DNA of 34,582 nt from Candidatus Dormiibacterota bacterium (lineage in GTDB: Bacteria > Chloroflexota > Dormibacteria > Dormibacterales > Dormibacteraceae), in the NCBI GenBank assembly GCA_955652835.1, contig CATPBO010000007.1, positions 1 through 34,582 of the forward strand, in the 5' to 3' direction. Under the pieces are notes generated by a model. That model made no database searches. It saw nothing but the letters and a program-made list of their open reading frames with translations, and was not told where the DNA came from. The position numbers and the translations under genes were made by a program. This document shows positions 19,022 to 28,519 of the stretch, piece after piece; the stretch's first letter is position 1, and every line of letters starts with the position of its first letter.

Positions 19022-19476
19022 GCGGGTTCAGCAGCGCCCAGGCGAGGCATGCTCTGGCGGGCCTGCCGCGGTGCGACTACGAGGTCGTGATCAAGCCTCT
19101 GCGCTACCGGCGGTTCCCCCATCTGGCGGCTCTCTGCGAGTTCGAAGACCGCCGGATCTTGCTGCAGGTGCCGATCCCGTTCCACGCCTTCAAGGAGCCG
19201 GTCATCTTCGCCGCCCACCGAAAGCGCGGGCAGGGTATGCGCTTTGCCTGGGTGTCGGAGACGGTTCACTTTCGGGGGCGCCGCGACGTGCTCCGATTCC
19301 TGTACTGCCACGAGTGGATGCACTGGTACCTGCACGAGGTGCTTGGCAAGCCCTCTGCCGCCGAGACGGCGTGTGATCGTTTCGCCCTGCGGAACTTCCG
19401 GCGCCGAGTCGTCACCAGCGATGACGCGGACGAAGCGCTGGTTCGCAGGACCAGGCTCCTGGTCGCGCGAGGCTAG
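19000..19476 (+). CDS. Small putative metallopeptidase (HEXXH, SprT/zincin-like)
   Basis: 'LYCHEWMHWYLHEVLGKPSAAETACDRFALRNFRR'. GTG 19000 chosen; ORF open to 18874. Confidence 0.6.
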   Translation: MAIRSELSGFSSAQARHALAGLPRCDYEVVIKPLRYRRFPHLAALCEFEDRRILLQVPIPFHAFKEPVIFAAHRKRGQGMRFAWVSETVHFRGRRDVLRFLYCHEWMHWYLHEVLGKPSAAETACDRFALRNFRRRVVTSDDADEALVRRTRLLVARG

Positions 19477-19482
19477 CGCGTT

Positions 19483-19857
19483 TTAACCAAACGCCTCTTT
19501 TGGCTTTCGTAACAACAGCAGGAGCGCGACGGGCAGCGCGACATTCGTCATCAATGCGACCGGGCCGTGGTTGGCGCCGATCGGCAGCACCAGCAGCAGG
19601 AGCGAGCCGACCAGGCAGGTGATCTCTAGCCCCATGACCCAGCGTCGCGCCCGGCGGCGACGCCACAGGACTCCAATCGCCAGCAGGCACGTTGCAAGCG
19701 CCAGTAGGAGCGAAGCCATGCCTAGGCCGAGCATGAAGACTTCTCCTGCCAAGGCAAACGGTATCGCGGAAAGCCCGGCGATCACCCACAACATCGCCTG
19801 CATGGAAAGCAGGACAAAAGCGGCCTCCGGCCGGCTTGAGGTTCTAGCTTCGATCAA
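19483..19857 (-). CDS. Small integral membrane protein
   Basis: 124 aa with four hydrophobic segments. Confidence 0.6.
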   Translation of the reverse strand: MIEARTSSRPEAAFVLLSMQAMLWVIAGLSAIPFALAGEVFMLGLGMASLLLALATCLLAIGVLWRRRRARRWVMGLEITCLVGSLLLLVLPIGANHGPVALMTNVALPVALLLLLRKPKEAFG

Positions 19858-20926
19858 TTCTCTTCACCACCGAGTCGTCGATGTCGACCGCGAACGGTCC
19901 GCCCTTAGGGTTGTCGACGATCCATACGTGGAGCATCGGCGAGGCGCTGATGTCGATGGCTCCCAACGGACAGGTGGCCAACGGCGTCATGAAGCTGAAC
20001 TCAAGCCCGAATGGCGTGAAGCAGATGTTCTCGTGCTGATGCCACGCGGTTAGCGGACCACCCGGGTCGGGACCGAACTGGCCGAGGTGCTTCATCTGGA
20101 ACATCGCGCCAAGCAGCACCGGCCCATGCTTTGTGTTGGCGTAAACGAGGCCCTGTGGACGATGCGGGTCCATCACGTAGCCGGCATCCACATAGCTCTG
20201 GTTCATCCAGTGGGTCGATCCAAGGTTGGCCCCACCGCCGGGTCGGTAACCCGCAGCCCAAGCCAGGTGCCAATCCTGGTAAGGCAGGATCGCAGCCTTG
20301 GTGTGTGCGTAGAGCTGGGCCGCGGCCGCGACCTGCTCCGGCGTCGCGACCTCATTGGTCGACTGGAGAAGAGCACCCGCATGCGCGTGCTGGGCGTCGG
20401 GACGGGCAAGCGCCACGATCCAGACGGTCGAGGTGGTGATCAGAGTCAACACAGGGATAGCGACGCCGAGGGAAGCCCAGCGCCAGGCTCGGCGCGGCCG
20501 TCCGGCCTCTCCTGGAGCCGGCACCAGGACCAGCCCGAGTGCGGTCAGCTCGAGAAGATTGGTCGCCAGCGCCACCTGGTCCGGGGAGTCGAAACCAAGC
20601 GCTATGTACCCGAGGTAGCCGAGCAGCGTCGCGATCAGGAGCGAGGCTGAAGCCAGGCGCCACCAGCGCCAGGTGAAAACGAAGGACATCACCATGTAGC
20701 CGGTCCCGTTCATCAGGAACAGGAGCGCCGTCACCGGTTCTTGGAGATGGCTGGAGATGAGTCCGAGGTGAATCGCGCCTGCCATCGCCATCAGGAGTGA
20801 CGCTCCAAGCACGGTCCCGGGCACGCGGCGACGAGCAGGCCTGAGCCTGATCGCGATCAGCGCGAAGGGCAGCGCGAGAAGGCCGGCGTAGAGACCGATG
20901 GCGTGATCTGGGGCGATGTCGAACAT
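19844..20926 (-). CDS. Membrane protein with conserved His-rich C-terminal domain, unknown function
   Basis: Start MFDIAPDHAIGLYAGLL; several TM helices; C-terminal 'THWMNQSYVDAGYVMDPHRPQGLVYANT...PLTAWHQHENICF'. Upstream extension overlaps the HK gene and is rejected. Confidence 0.7.
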   Translation of the reverse strand: MFDIAPDHAIGLYAGLLALPFALIAIRLRPARRRVPGTVLGASLLMAMAGAIHLGLISSHLQEPVTALLFLMNGTGYMVMSFVFTWRWWRLASASLLIATLLGYLGYIALGFDSPDQVALATNLLELTALGLVLVPAPGEAGRPRRAWRWASLGVAIPVLTLITTSTVWIVALARPDAQHAHAGALLQSTNEVATPEQVAAAAQLYAHTKAAILPYQDWHLAWAAGYRPGGGANLGSTHWMNQSYVDAGYVMDPHRPQGLVYANTKHGPVLLGAMFQMKHLGQFGPDPGGPLTAWHQHENICFTPFGLEFSFMTPLATCPLGAIDISASPMLHVWIVDNPKGGPFAVDIDDSVVKRIDRS

Positions 20927-20948
20927 GTCATGAGCGTCGCTGCCGACG

Positions 20949-22313
20949 CTAAGAGCGACGTAAGAAATCGTCGCTTGCGTGCAGGGGCAGGTCCACGTAC
21001 ATCGCCGCCCCGCCGCCAGGTCCCTCGCCGGCGAGTATCCGGCCCTGATGCTGCTCGACGATCCACCGCGCGATCGACAAGCCGAGCCCGGCGCCATGGC
21101 CTGTACGAGCACGGTCGGAGCGGTAGAAACGCTGGAACACGCGCTCGCGCTCGTCCGGCGCGATGCCAGGCCCGTCATCAGCGACCGTCAAGCGGGCCCA
21201 ATCCCCCTCGCTGACAAGCGTCATCGAAACGTGCGATCGCGCGTAGCGGCTTGCGTTGTCGAGCAGGATCCAGATCAGCTGCCGGATCGCATCTTCGTCG
21301 CCGGCGATCGTGGCATCAGCAACGGCGCATTCCAGCTTGCGATCGGGATGCGCAGTCCCGGCCTGGCGGCAGACCTCGTTGACCACCGGCCCCAGCTCGA
21401 TACGGGCGAGCTCGAGCTTCATGCCGGAGTCGGCCTTCGCGAGTGTGAGCATGCGATCGACCAGCCGCGTCATTCGTGCGGTCTCGGCGGCTATGTCCGC
21501 GGCCGCGTCGCGCCGCACCTCATCGGAGACCGCCGGCCCGCGCGCGAGGAGCCCCGCGTTGCCCTGGATCGTGGTCAGCGGAGTGCGCAGCTCGTGGGAG
21601 GCGTCCGCGACGAATCGGCGCTGCGACTCGTACGAGTCCTGGAGCTGTTCGAGCATGCGGTTGAAGCTCGTCGAAAGCAAGGCGACCTCGTCGCGGCTGC
21701 GACGCTTTGGGAGCCGGCGGCCGAAGTCTCGCGCGCGCCCGATCTCGTCTGCGGCGCCGGCGACATCCTTCAATGGCTTCAGCGCGCGGCCGGCGACAAG
21801 CCACGAGGCGACCAGCGCCGCGATCAACGTCGGAACGCCCGAGATGATCAGGAACCCGAGCACACCCGAGAGGTTCGACTGCGGGACGCGGGTCGACTGT
21901 CCGGCGACGACAAAGCCACCGGTGAACGGCAGCGCGTAGAGCCGAAAGCCGCCCTCCGTATCGAACGCGCCGCCGGCGATCTGCGCCGCGTCCTGGCGCA
22001 GCCGTGGCCCGATCGCCGGAGGCACGCCGTTCAGGTCGCCGGTTGAGTAGACGACTGACCAGTTCTGATCGAGCACCTCGACGAAGATCTCCGTGCTCGT
22101 CCGGAGGTCCACCGGCGCGACCGGCGGCCGAGGCGCCAGGTCTGAAGCGCGGTTCAGCGCCCCAACTGCTTCACGCGCGCGACCGCGAACTGCCACGTCC
22201 TGGTTTGTAGTCACGCCCCGCGCGAGGAGCCCGTAGAGAAGCGCTCCGAACAGGACCAGCGTCAGCGCGACCACTGCCGTGCCGAACAGCGCCAGGCGCA
22301 GCCTTAGAGACAC
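20949..22313 (-). CDS. Sensor histidine kinase (HAMP-HisKA-HATPase)
   Basis: 'DASHELRTPLTTIQGNAGLL', 'DNASRYARSHV', 'DDGPGIAPDER', 'GAGLGLSIARWIVEQHQG'. Confidence 0.95.
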   Translation of the reverse strand: MSLRLRLALFGTAVVALTLVLFGALLYGLLARGVTTNQDVAVRGRAREAVGALNRASDLAPRPPVAPVDLRTSTEIFVEVLDQNWSVVYSTGDLNGVPPAIGPRLRQDAAQIAGGAFDTEGGFRLYALPFTGGFVVAGQSTRVPQSNLSGVLGFLIISGVPTLIAALVASWLVAGRALKPLKDVAGAADEIGRARDFGRRLPKRRSRDEVALLSTSFNRMLEQLQDSYESQRRFVADASHELRTPLTTIQGNAGLLARGPAVSDEVRRDAAADIAAETARMTRLVDRMLTLAKADSGMKLELARIELGPVVNEVCRQAGTAHPDRKLECAVADATIAGDEDAIRQLIWILLDNASRYARSHVSMTLVSEGDWARLTVADDGPGIAPDERERVFQRFYRSDRARTGHGAGLGLSIARWIVEQHQGRILAGEGPGGGAAMYVDLPLHASDDFLRRS

Positions 22314-22978
22314 TATTGCCGGAGCGCGTAGCCGGCGCCTCGGACCGTGTGCAGGAGACGCGGCTCACCGCCTTCTTCGAGCTTCTGCCTCAGATATCCG
22401 ATGTACACAGCGACGACGTTGTCGCTTTCCGGCTCACCCTTCCAGACCGCCTCCAGAAGCTGCTCACGCGTCAGGACCTGGCGAGGATGTCGCATGAAAT
22501 GCTGAAGCAGGTCGAACTCTGTCGCCGTGAGACTTATGGACCGCTTGCCGCGCCAGGCGCCCCGGCTTGGCGGCTCCAACAGCAGGTCGGCGAAACGAAG
22601 GTGGTCGTGGGGGCCGGCTCGCCGCAGCAGGGCGCGGACTCGCGCGAGGAACTCCTCATAGGCGAAGGGCTTGACCAGGTAGTCATCGGCTCCGGCGTCA
22701 AGGCCGCGAACGCGTTCGTCCGTGCCGCCGAGAGCGGTGAGCAGAAGGATTGGCACCTGTGCAGTCGCACGCAGCCGGCGGCAGACGCTGACACCGTCCA
22801 GGCTGGGCAGCATGATGTCGAGCACGACAAGGTCGAAAGGCTGGTCGCGAGCCCGGCGCAGCGCCTCCAGGCCATCTCCCACGAGCTCGACATGGTGACC
22901 TTCGGCAGCGAGGACGCGCTCCAGCGTCGAAGCCAAGCGCAAATCGTCCTCAACCACCAGGATCCGGGAGCTCTTCAT
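22313..22978 (-). CDS. OmpR/PhoB-family response regulator
   Basis: 'ILVVEDDLRLASTLERVL', 'LVVLDIMLPSLDG', 'LLTALGGTDERVRGLDAGADDYLVKPFAYEE', C-terminal wHTH; stop/start overlap (TAGTG) with HK. Confidence 0.96.
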   Translation of the reverse strand: MKSSRILVVEDDLRLASTLERVLAAEGHHVELVGDGLEALRRARDQPFDLVVLDIMLPSLDGVSVCRRLRATAQVPILLLTALGGTDERVRGLDAGADDYLVKPFAYEEFLARVRALLRRAGPHDHLRFADLLLEPPSRGAWRGKRSISLTATEFDLLQHFMRHPRQVLTREQLLEAVWKGEPESDNVVAVYIGYLRQKLEEGGEPRLLHTVRGAGYALRQ

Positions 22979-23050
22979 TGGAGCGATATATAAGCGCTAA
23001 GTGAGGATTCGATAAGAGAGCTGTCGATTTAAGCCGCCGCCAATCGTCGT

Positions 23051-23419
23051 GTGGATGAGACCGCGACCGTGGGTCATCACCAAGTGGGAGAAACGAAGCT
23101 GGCGAATTTTGTTCTGGTGTACTCAGGCGGAAGCGCCGGCGCGACGGAAGCCGAGCGAGGCAAGGTCATGGAGGCGTGGGGCGGGTGGTTCGGCAAGCTC
23201 GGAGACAAAGTCGTCGACGCGGGCAACCCATTCGGCGAACACGCCAAGAACATATCGAACGGTGGAGCTGTTCACGATGGAGCGATCGGTACGCCGGCCA
23301 CTGGCTACTCGATCATCAAGGCGGATTCGCTCAACGCGGCGGTCGACCTCGCCAAGGGGTGCCCGGTGTTGACGTCCGGCGGCAAGATCACGGTCTACGA
23401 AGTCACGCCGGCGATGTAG
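23051..23419 (+). CDS. YCII-related domain protein
   Basis: 'NFVLVYSGGS...MEAWGGWFGKLGDKVVDAGNPFG...GYSIIKADSLNAAVDLAKGCPVL'. Confidence 0.75.
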   Translation: MDETATVGHHQVGETKLANFVLVYSGGSAGATEAERGKVMEAWGGWFGKLGDKVVDAGNPFGEHAKNISNGGAVHDGAIGTPATGYSIIKADSLNAAVDLAKGCPVLTSGGKITVYEVTPAM

Positions 23420-23424
23420 CGGTC

Positions 23425-23444
23425 GGAGGGGGCATCCCCCCTCC
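23425..23444. terminator. Bidirectional hairpin between convergent genes
   Basis: Perfect 8-bp stem GGAGGGGG-CATC-CCCCCTCC between stops at 23419 (+) and 23446 (-). Confidence 0.6.
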
Positions 23445-23445
23445 A

Positions 23446-24321
23446 CTAGCCGGCGTAATCCAGGTTGATCAGAGTCACGCGCTTGCTGGTGAAGAGGCGA
23501 CCCCTCGCCGACGAGAGATACGTTCCCGAGGTCGGCGCCACATCTGAGTAATCGCCACCGACCGCGATCGTCACGTAACCCAGCCCGCCTCGGCTCGCGT
23601 GTGTCGGGTCAAAGGTCGAGGCGATCGCGTCACCGGTGCCGTCCTTGGTCGGCAGCACGACCTCCACCCATGCGTGCGAGCCACCCTGTCCGAGCAGGTG
23701 GCCGGACACGTAGCGCGACGGAAGCCCGCATGCTCGGCATGCCGCGAGCATCACATGCGCGTAGTCCTGGCAGACGCCCGACCCGATCTCGAGCGCTTCA
23801 GCCGCGGTGGTCCGCACGCCTGTCACTCCATGCTGGTACGTCATGGACTGATACACCCAGTCATTGATGCTGTCCGCGAGCGGCAGCCCCCACTCAGCCG
23901 AGTCCGCCAGGGCTTTGGCCGCCTCCCGGATGCGCTCGTCGGCGTCCGTCAGCTGCGATGGTTCCAGGAGATAGCCGTCCGCGAGCCATCCGTCCGCAAG
24001 CCGGTTGGGCTGGGCCGCGTGCCGCTCGACCGAGACCTCGGCAACGAACTCGATCCCCTCGGAGACTCGAGGAGCGAAGGCGTCAACGACCACGTTGCCG
24101 AACCGATCGGTCCGATTCTCGAAACGAACGCCGTCCCTATCGACAGACAGCTGATGGCGGAGCCGGCGCTGATCGCCAAACCGTTCGGGCGGGATCACGA
24201 CGAGGCGATGATTGAGCTCGCGGATCGGCTCCGGGTATTCGTACCGGAAGCTCTGCCGGAGCAGATAAGACACGCGACGTGCCGCGGCCCAGTCGACGGA
24301 GATCGGCTCGATCGGCATCAC
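23446..24321 (-). CDS. Transglutaminase-like protein (bacterial TGase N-terminal + TG core)
   Basis: 'GVCQDYAHVMLAACRACGLPSRYVSGHLLGQGGSHAWVEVVLP...FDPTHA'. Confidence 0.92.
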   Translation of the reverse strand: MMPIEPISVDWAAARRVSYLLRQSFRYEYPEPIRELNHRLVVIPPERFGDQRRLRHQLSVDRDGVRFENRTDRFGNVVVDAFAPRVSEGIEFVAEVSVERHAAQPNRLADGWLADGYLLEPSQLTDADERIREAAKALADSAEWGLPLADSINDWVYQSMTYQHGVTGVRTTAAEALEIGSGVCQDYAHVMLAACRACGLPSRYVSGHLLGQGGSHAWVEVVLPTKDGTGDAIASTFDPTHASRGGLGYVTIAVGGDYSDVAPTSGTYLSSARGRLFTSKRVTLINLDYAG

Positions 24322-25139
24322 GAGTCCTTCACCTCGTCAGCCCAAACGGTCATCGACTGGAAGGCCGCCGGGCCGAAGGTGGTGATCATGGCCACGTCGA
24401 GGGCGTCGCGGCCGCGCCCGATGAGCACCCGTCCGACCCGGCGCTCGTTGTTCCGCGGGTCGAACGTCCACCACCGATCGCCCAGCCAGACCTCCATCCA
24501 GGCCGCGAAGTCCATCGGGTCTGGGTTGAATGGCACGTACAGGTCAGGCAGATAGCCGAACACGTAGCGCGTCGGGATGTTCATGGCCCGGCAGAAGCTG
24601 ATCGCCACATGTGTGAGATCCCGGCACACGCCGATCCGGTCCCTGAGCACGTCGGCGGCCGTGGTCATCGGATTGCTCGTGCCGTACTTGAACCTGATGT
24701 TGTCGTGTACCCAGTCGCAGATCGCCTGGACGCGCGCGGCGCCCGGCGGCGTCTGGCCGAACAGCTCCCAGGCCATCCCCATGAGCTGGTCTGACAGGCA
24801 GTACCGGCTGGGTAGGGTGAAGTGCAGGAGGTCGCCTGGCACGTGCTCGACCGGATCCTGTGCCACCCCCGTCGGGTCCGGGTCCGCCTCGTCGGGCACG
24901 GCGCAGATTGCGTCGTAGCGCAAGGTCACGGATCCGGCCGGCATCACAAAGCGCTTGACCGGGTTGCCGTAGATATCGTTGTACTCGTCAACGGGCAAAG
25001 GAGGCATTGTCGACCAGGTTTCGGTGACCAGCTGGTGGCTGGAGTCGGACCGGGGTCGGACCTGGGCCGTGACCGGGGTCGGTGCGCTCACGTCGTAGGT
25101 GAACTCGCAGCCGACACGCACGTTGATCGTCTGCCGCAT
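24318..25139 (-). CDS. Transglutaminase-like protein, variant active site
   Basis: Start MRQTINVRVGCEF; 'GVCRDLTHVAISFCRAMNIPTRYVFGYLPD...MDFAAWMEVWLGDRWWTFDPRNN'; 4-nt overlap with 23446-24321. Confidence 0.92.
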   Translation of the reverse strand: MRQTINVRVGCEFTYDVSAPTPVTAQVRPRSDSSHQLVTETWSTMPPLPVDEYNDIYGNPVKRFVMPAGSVTLRYDAICAVPDEADPDPTGVAQDPVEHVPGDLLHFTLPSRYCLSDQLMGMAWELFGQTPPGAARVQAICDWVHDNIRFKYGTSNPMTTAADVLRDRIGVCRDLTHVAISFCRAMNIPTRYVFGYLPDLYVPFNPDPMDFAAWMEVWLGDRWWTFDPRNNERRVGRVLIGRGRDALDVAMITTFGPAAFQSMTVWADEVKDS

Positions 25140-25202
25140 GGACTGGGGCAGGTTGGGAACAGCTGATCGCCTACTTTTTGTCGGTATAGCGAAACTATAA
25201 CG

Positions 25203-26675
25203 GTGGCCTCCGTGAATTCCCTGGACGCTGACTACAAGACAAACGGTTTCTATGACGAGATGCTTGCGGCTTCGGGCCAGCCGAGGCCCGGGTACCGCCG
25301 GCTCTACAAGCAGCTCCACCGGCTCGGCTCTCGAGAGCTCGCCCGGCGCCATGACCTGGCGATGCAGATGTTTCGCAACCACGGGATCACGTTCGCTGTG
25401 TACCCGGACGCGCAGGGGCTGGAGAAGGTTTTCCCGTTCGACATCATCCCGCGGGTCATCTCCGCCCAGACCTGGCGGGGGCTGGAGGCTGGACTCAAGC
25501 AGCGCCTCGCGGCGCTGAACCTGTTTCTCGACGACGTGTACGGGCGCAAGCTCATCCTGACTCAGAAGGTGGTCCCGCCCGAGATCGTGCTGACGAGCCC
25601 CCAGTACGTGCGGGAGATCGAGGGGCTGCCCGTGCCGCATGGAGTCCACTGCCACATCGCGGGCATTGATCTCGTCCGCGATCACAAGGGCGATTTTTTC
25701 GTGCTCGAGGACAACCTGCGGACACCTTCAGGCGTCTCGTATGTCCTTGCCAACCGGCACGTCATGAAGCGCGTCCTGCCCGATCTCTTCGCCGGATATC
25801 CAGTCCGGCCGGTCGAAGGCTACGTGCACGAGCTGCTCCGCCACCTGCGGTGGCTCGCGCCGGATGGCGTCGACGACCCGACCATCGTCCTACTCACGCC
25901 CGGCATCAACAACGCCGCCTACTACGAACACCTGTACCTGGCCAAGCAGATGGGCATCGAGCTGGTCGAGGGCACCGACCTGGTCGTCGACCAGGAACAC
26001 GTTTTCATGAGGACCACGCGGGGCCTCAAGCCGGTCCACGTCATCTATCGGCGGCTTGACGACGACTGGATCGATCCGATCTTCGGACGCCAGGAATCCC
26101 TGGTCGGAGTCGCCGGCCTCGTCAACGCATACCGTGCCGGCAACGTAGCCATCGCCAACGCGCTGGGAAATGGCGTTGCGGACGACAAGGCGGTCTACGC
26201 GCTGGTCCCGAAGATCATCCGCTACTACCTCGACGAGGACCCCATCCTGCCGAACGTGCACACATTTCTGTGCGCGCTGGAGGACGACCGCCGCTACGTG
26301 CTCGACCATCTGGAGCAGCTGGTGGTCAAGACCGTCGACGCCTCAGGGGGTTACGGCATGCTGATCGGGCCCGAGTCGACCAACAAGCAGCGCGAGGACT
26401 TTAGGCGGCGCATCCTGGCACGGCCTCGAATGTTCATCGCTCAACCGGTTGTCAACTTGTCGGTGCAGCCGATCTTCGACGGCGGCCGGTTGCGCCGCAC
26501 GCACCAGGACCTACGCCCGTTCGTCCTGACCGGCCCAGACGTGTATGTCACTGCAGGCGGGCTCACCCGAGTCGCGCTCAAAGACGGGTCACTGGTCGTG
26601 AACAGCTCGCAGGGCGGCGGCAGCCGCGACACATGGGTCATGGCCGAAGACGGAGCGGAGAGCTTCGATGCTTAG
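25203..26675 (+). CDS. Circularly permuted ATP-grasp type 2 protein (DUF404/DUF407)
   Basis: 'RRHDLAMQMFRNHGITFAVY', 'IAGIDLVRDHKGDFFVLEDNLRTPSGVSYVLANRHVMKR', 'VVKTVDASGGYGMLIGP', 'NSSQGGGSRDTWVM'; GTG start (25203 or 25212). Confidence 0.95.
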   Translation: MASVNSLDADYKTNGFYDEMLAASGQPRPGYRRLYKQLHRLGSRELARRHDLAMQMFRNHGITFAVYPDAQGLEKVFPFDIIPRVISAQTWRGLEAGLKQRLAALNLFLDDVYGRKLILTQKVVPPEIVLTSPQYVREIEGLPVPHGVHCHIAGIDLVRDHKGDFFVLEDNLRTPSGVSYVLANRHVMKRVLPDLFAGYPVRPVEGYVHELLRHLRWLAPDGVDDPTIVLLTPGINNAAYYEHLYLAKQMGIELVEGTDLVVDQEHVFMRTTRGLKPVHVIYRRLDDDWIDPIFGRQESLVGVAGLVNAYRAGNVAIANALGNGVADDKAVYALVPKIIRYYLDEDPILPNVHTFLCALEDDRRYVLDHLEQLVVKTVDASGGYGMLIGPESTNKQREDFRRRILARPRMFIAQPVVNLSVQPIFDGGRLRRTHQDLRPFVLTGPDVYVTAGGLTRVALKDGSLVVNSSQGGGSRDTWVMAEDGAESFDA

Positions 26676-27615
26676 CCGAGCCGCGACATCGCTCACACTG
26701 CTTGGGCGGCATCTCGAGCGGGCTGACCATCTCGCCCGCATCCTCGGCGTGCACGTCTCCCTTTCCCTCGACCGTACAGACGAGCCGGGCCCGGAATTCT
26801 GGATCCGGTTCATGGAGCTCGCCGGCTGGCGCGGCAGCGACACTTACCGCCGCGACCAGGTTGTCGAGGTGGTGATCACCGGATCGCTCGGCCCGTCGGT
26901 TCGTGCTAGCGTCGCCGCCGCCCGCCTCGCCGCGCAGGCAGTTCGTCCGTCTCTTCCCACCGAGCTCTACGAACAGGTCAACGCTCTCCACTGGCGGATC
27001 CAGGAACCTAAGTGGAAGCCGGACCTTTATCCGTTTCTCAACGACGTGCAGCTGACCATCAGGCTGGTTGACGGCCTGCTCGAGGACACGATGCAGCATG
27101 ACGAGGCGCGCGACTTCGTCCGTCTCGGCAAGTTTGTCGAGCGCACGGCCAACGTCACAGCCATCGTGACGCGCAAGTCGGCCGAGCTGGCTGACACGCC
27201 TGAGGATACTCTGGAGTGGTCCGCGGTCCTGAAGTCGTGCTTCGCGTTCGAGTCCTATCAGGCGCGTTACTCGGGCGGAGTGACGCCAGAGCGGGTGATC
27301 GAATGCCTGCTCCTCGACCCTGCGCTGCCCCGGTCGGCTCGGTTCTCGGCGCAGGTTGCGCTCGACTCGGTTTCGAGGATCGACGGCCCGGGCCGGCGCT
27401 CACGACCGAGGCGCCTGCTGTTGCGTCTCCATGCGCTGTTCGAGGCGGCGGACACCGAGTTCGTCGCCGCGCAGCCGCGAGAGTTCGAGACAGACTGCCG
27501 AGATGTCCTGCGGCAGCTCGAGCTGGCCATGCGCGAGACCTACTTCCACCCGAGCAAGGTTCCGGCGAACGTGATCGGCGAGGAGGGGCGAGCGATGCCG
27601 CAGCAGCAGCAATGA
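26668..27615 (+). CDS. Alpha-E domain protein (DUF403)
   Basis: 'MLSRAATSLTLLGRHLERADHLARIL'; helical protein that always accompanies the ATP-grasp partner. Confidence 0.93.
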   Translation: MLSRAATSLTLLGRHLERADHLARILGVHVSLSLDRTDEPGPEFWIRFMELAGWRGSDTYRRDQVVEVVITGSLGPSVRASVAAARLAAQAVRPSLPTELYEQVNALHWRIQEPKWKPDLYPFLNDVQLTIRLVDGLLEDTMQHDEARDFVRLGKFVERTANVTAIVTRKSAELADTPEDTLEWSAVLKSCFAFESYQARYSGGVTPERVIECLLLDPALPRSARFSAQVALDSVSRIDGPGRRSRPRRLLLRLHALFEAADTEFVAAQPREFETDCRDVLRQLELAMRETYFHPSKVPANVIGEEGRAMPQQQQ

Positions 27616-28451
27616 AGCTCGAGATCATCCATAGCACCCGTTATCGGTACTCTGGCCCCATCGCCGAAACGGTCATGGAGGTGCGCCTCCGCCCGATGGA
27701 CGGCAACGGACAGGTCTGCCGCCAGTTCGAACTGGAAGTCAGCTCCGGGATCCAACCACGCACGTACCGCGACGGCTACGGGAACAACGTCCACTACTTC
27801 AACCTCGTGCGACCTCACACTCGCTTGAACGTGACCAGCAGGTCGGTGGTCGAGACCGGCGGCGAGCTCGATGCCGAGCCAGGCGAAGAGCTGGTGATCG
27901 ATTTCTTGCGGTTCCGCTCCCCGGTGAAGGACGTGCCCGGCATCCGGCAGCTGGCGAGCCGGCACCAGATCGCCGATCCAGGATCGAGCGCCTTAGTAGA
28001 GCAGGCGCTCGATGAGCTGACACTTGCGATCAGCCGGGATTTCACCTACGACCGCGCGGTGACCAACGTGTACAGCGCCGTAGACGAGGTGCTCGCGTTA
28101 CGAGCCGGGGTATGCCAGGACTTCGCGCACCTGTTCATCGCCGTGGCCAGGGCCATGGGCGTGCCGGCGCGGTACGTGAGCGGCTATATTCACGCGCCAA
28201 CCGAGCGAGCACCAGGCAGCGGTGGGAACGTCGCCAGTGCATCGCACGCCTGGGCGGAAGCCTGGGTGCCAGGGCGAGGCTGGATCGGGTACGACGCCAC
28301 TCACCCGGTTCGGACCTCAGACCATCACGTCCGGCTGGCCGTGGGGCGCGACTATAGCGACGCCGCGCCTACTCGGGGGATCTACGTGGGCTCCGCCACC
28401 GGCACGATGGTAGTCAGCGTTAGAACTCGGGAGCTGTCTGCGCCCCACTAA
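27612..28451 (+). CDS. Transglutaminase-like protein (bacterial TGase N-terminal + TG core)
   Basis: Start MKLEIIHSTRYRYSGPI, ATGA overlap with DUF403; 'GVCQDFAHLFIAVARAMGVPARYVSGYI...SHAWAEAWVPGRGWIGYDATHP'. Confidence 0.93.
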   Translation: MKLEIIHSTRYRYSGPIAETVMEVRLRPMDGNGQVCRQFELEVSSGIQPRTYRDGYGNNVHYFNLVRPHTRLNVTSRSVVETGGELDAEPGEELVIDFLRFRSPVKDVPGIRQLASRHQIADPGSSALVEQALDELTLAISRDFTYDRAVTNVYSAVDEVLALRAGVCQDFAHLFIAVARAMGVPARYVSGYIHAPTERAPGSGGNVASASHAWAEAWVPGRGWIGYDATHPVRTSDHHVRLAVGRDYSDAAPTRGIYVGSATGTMVVSVRTRELSAPH

Positions 28452-28519
28452 TTGGTGAGCCGCGATTTGGTGCCCGGCTCCATACGCTTGCCAGGGCCGA
28501 TGATCTAGCTTTCCAGTTA

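Noticed and set aside
20927-21178. N-terminal extension of the 19844-21178 minus ORF
   Set aside because: Lies in the histidine kinase gene; MFDIAPDHAIG at 20926 begins the TM protein.
25140-25685. N-terminal extension of the 24318-25685 minus ORF
   Set aside because: Antisense to the ATP-grasp gene; natural start MRQTINV at 25139.
27216-27611. N-terminal extension of the 27216-28451 plus ORF
   Set aside because: Overlaps DUF403 out of frame; TGase starts at 27612 with an ATGA overlap.
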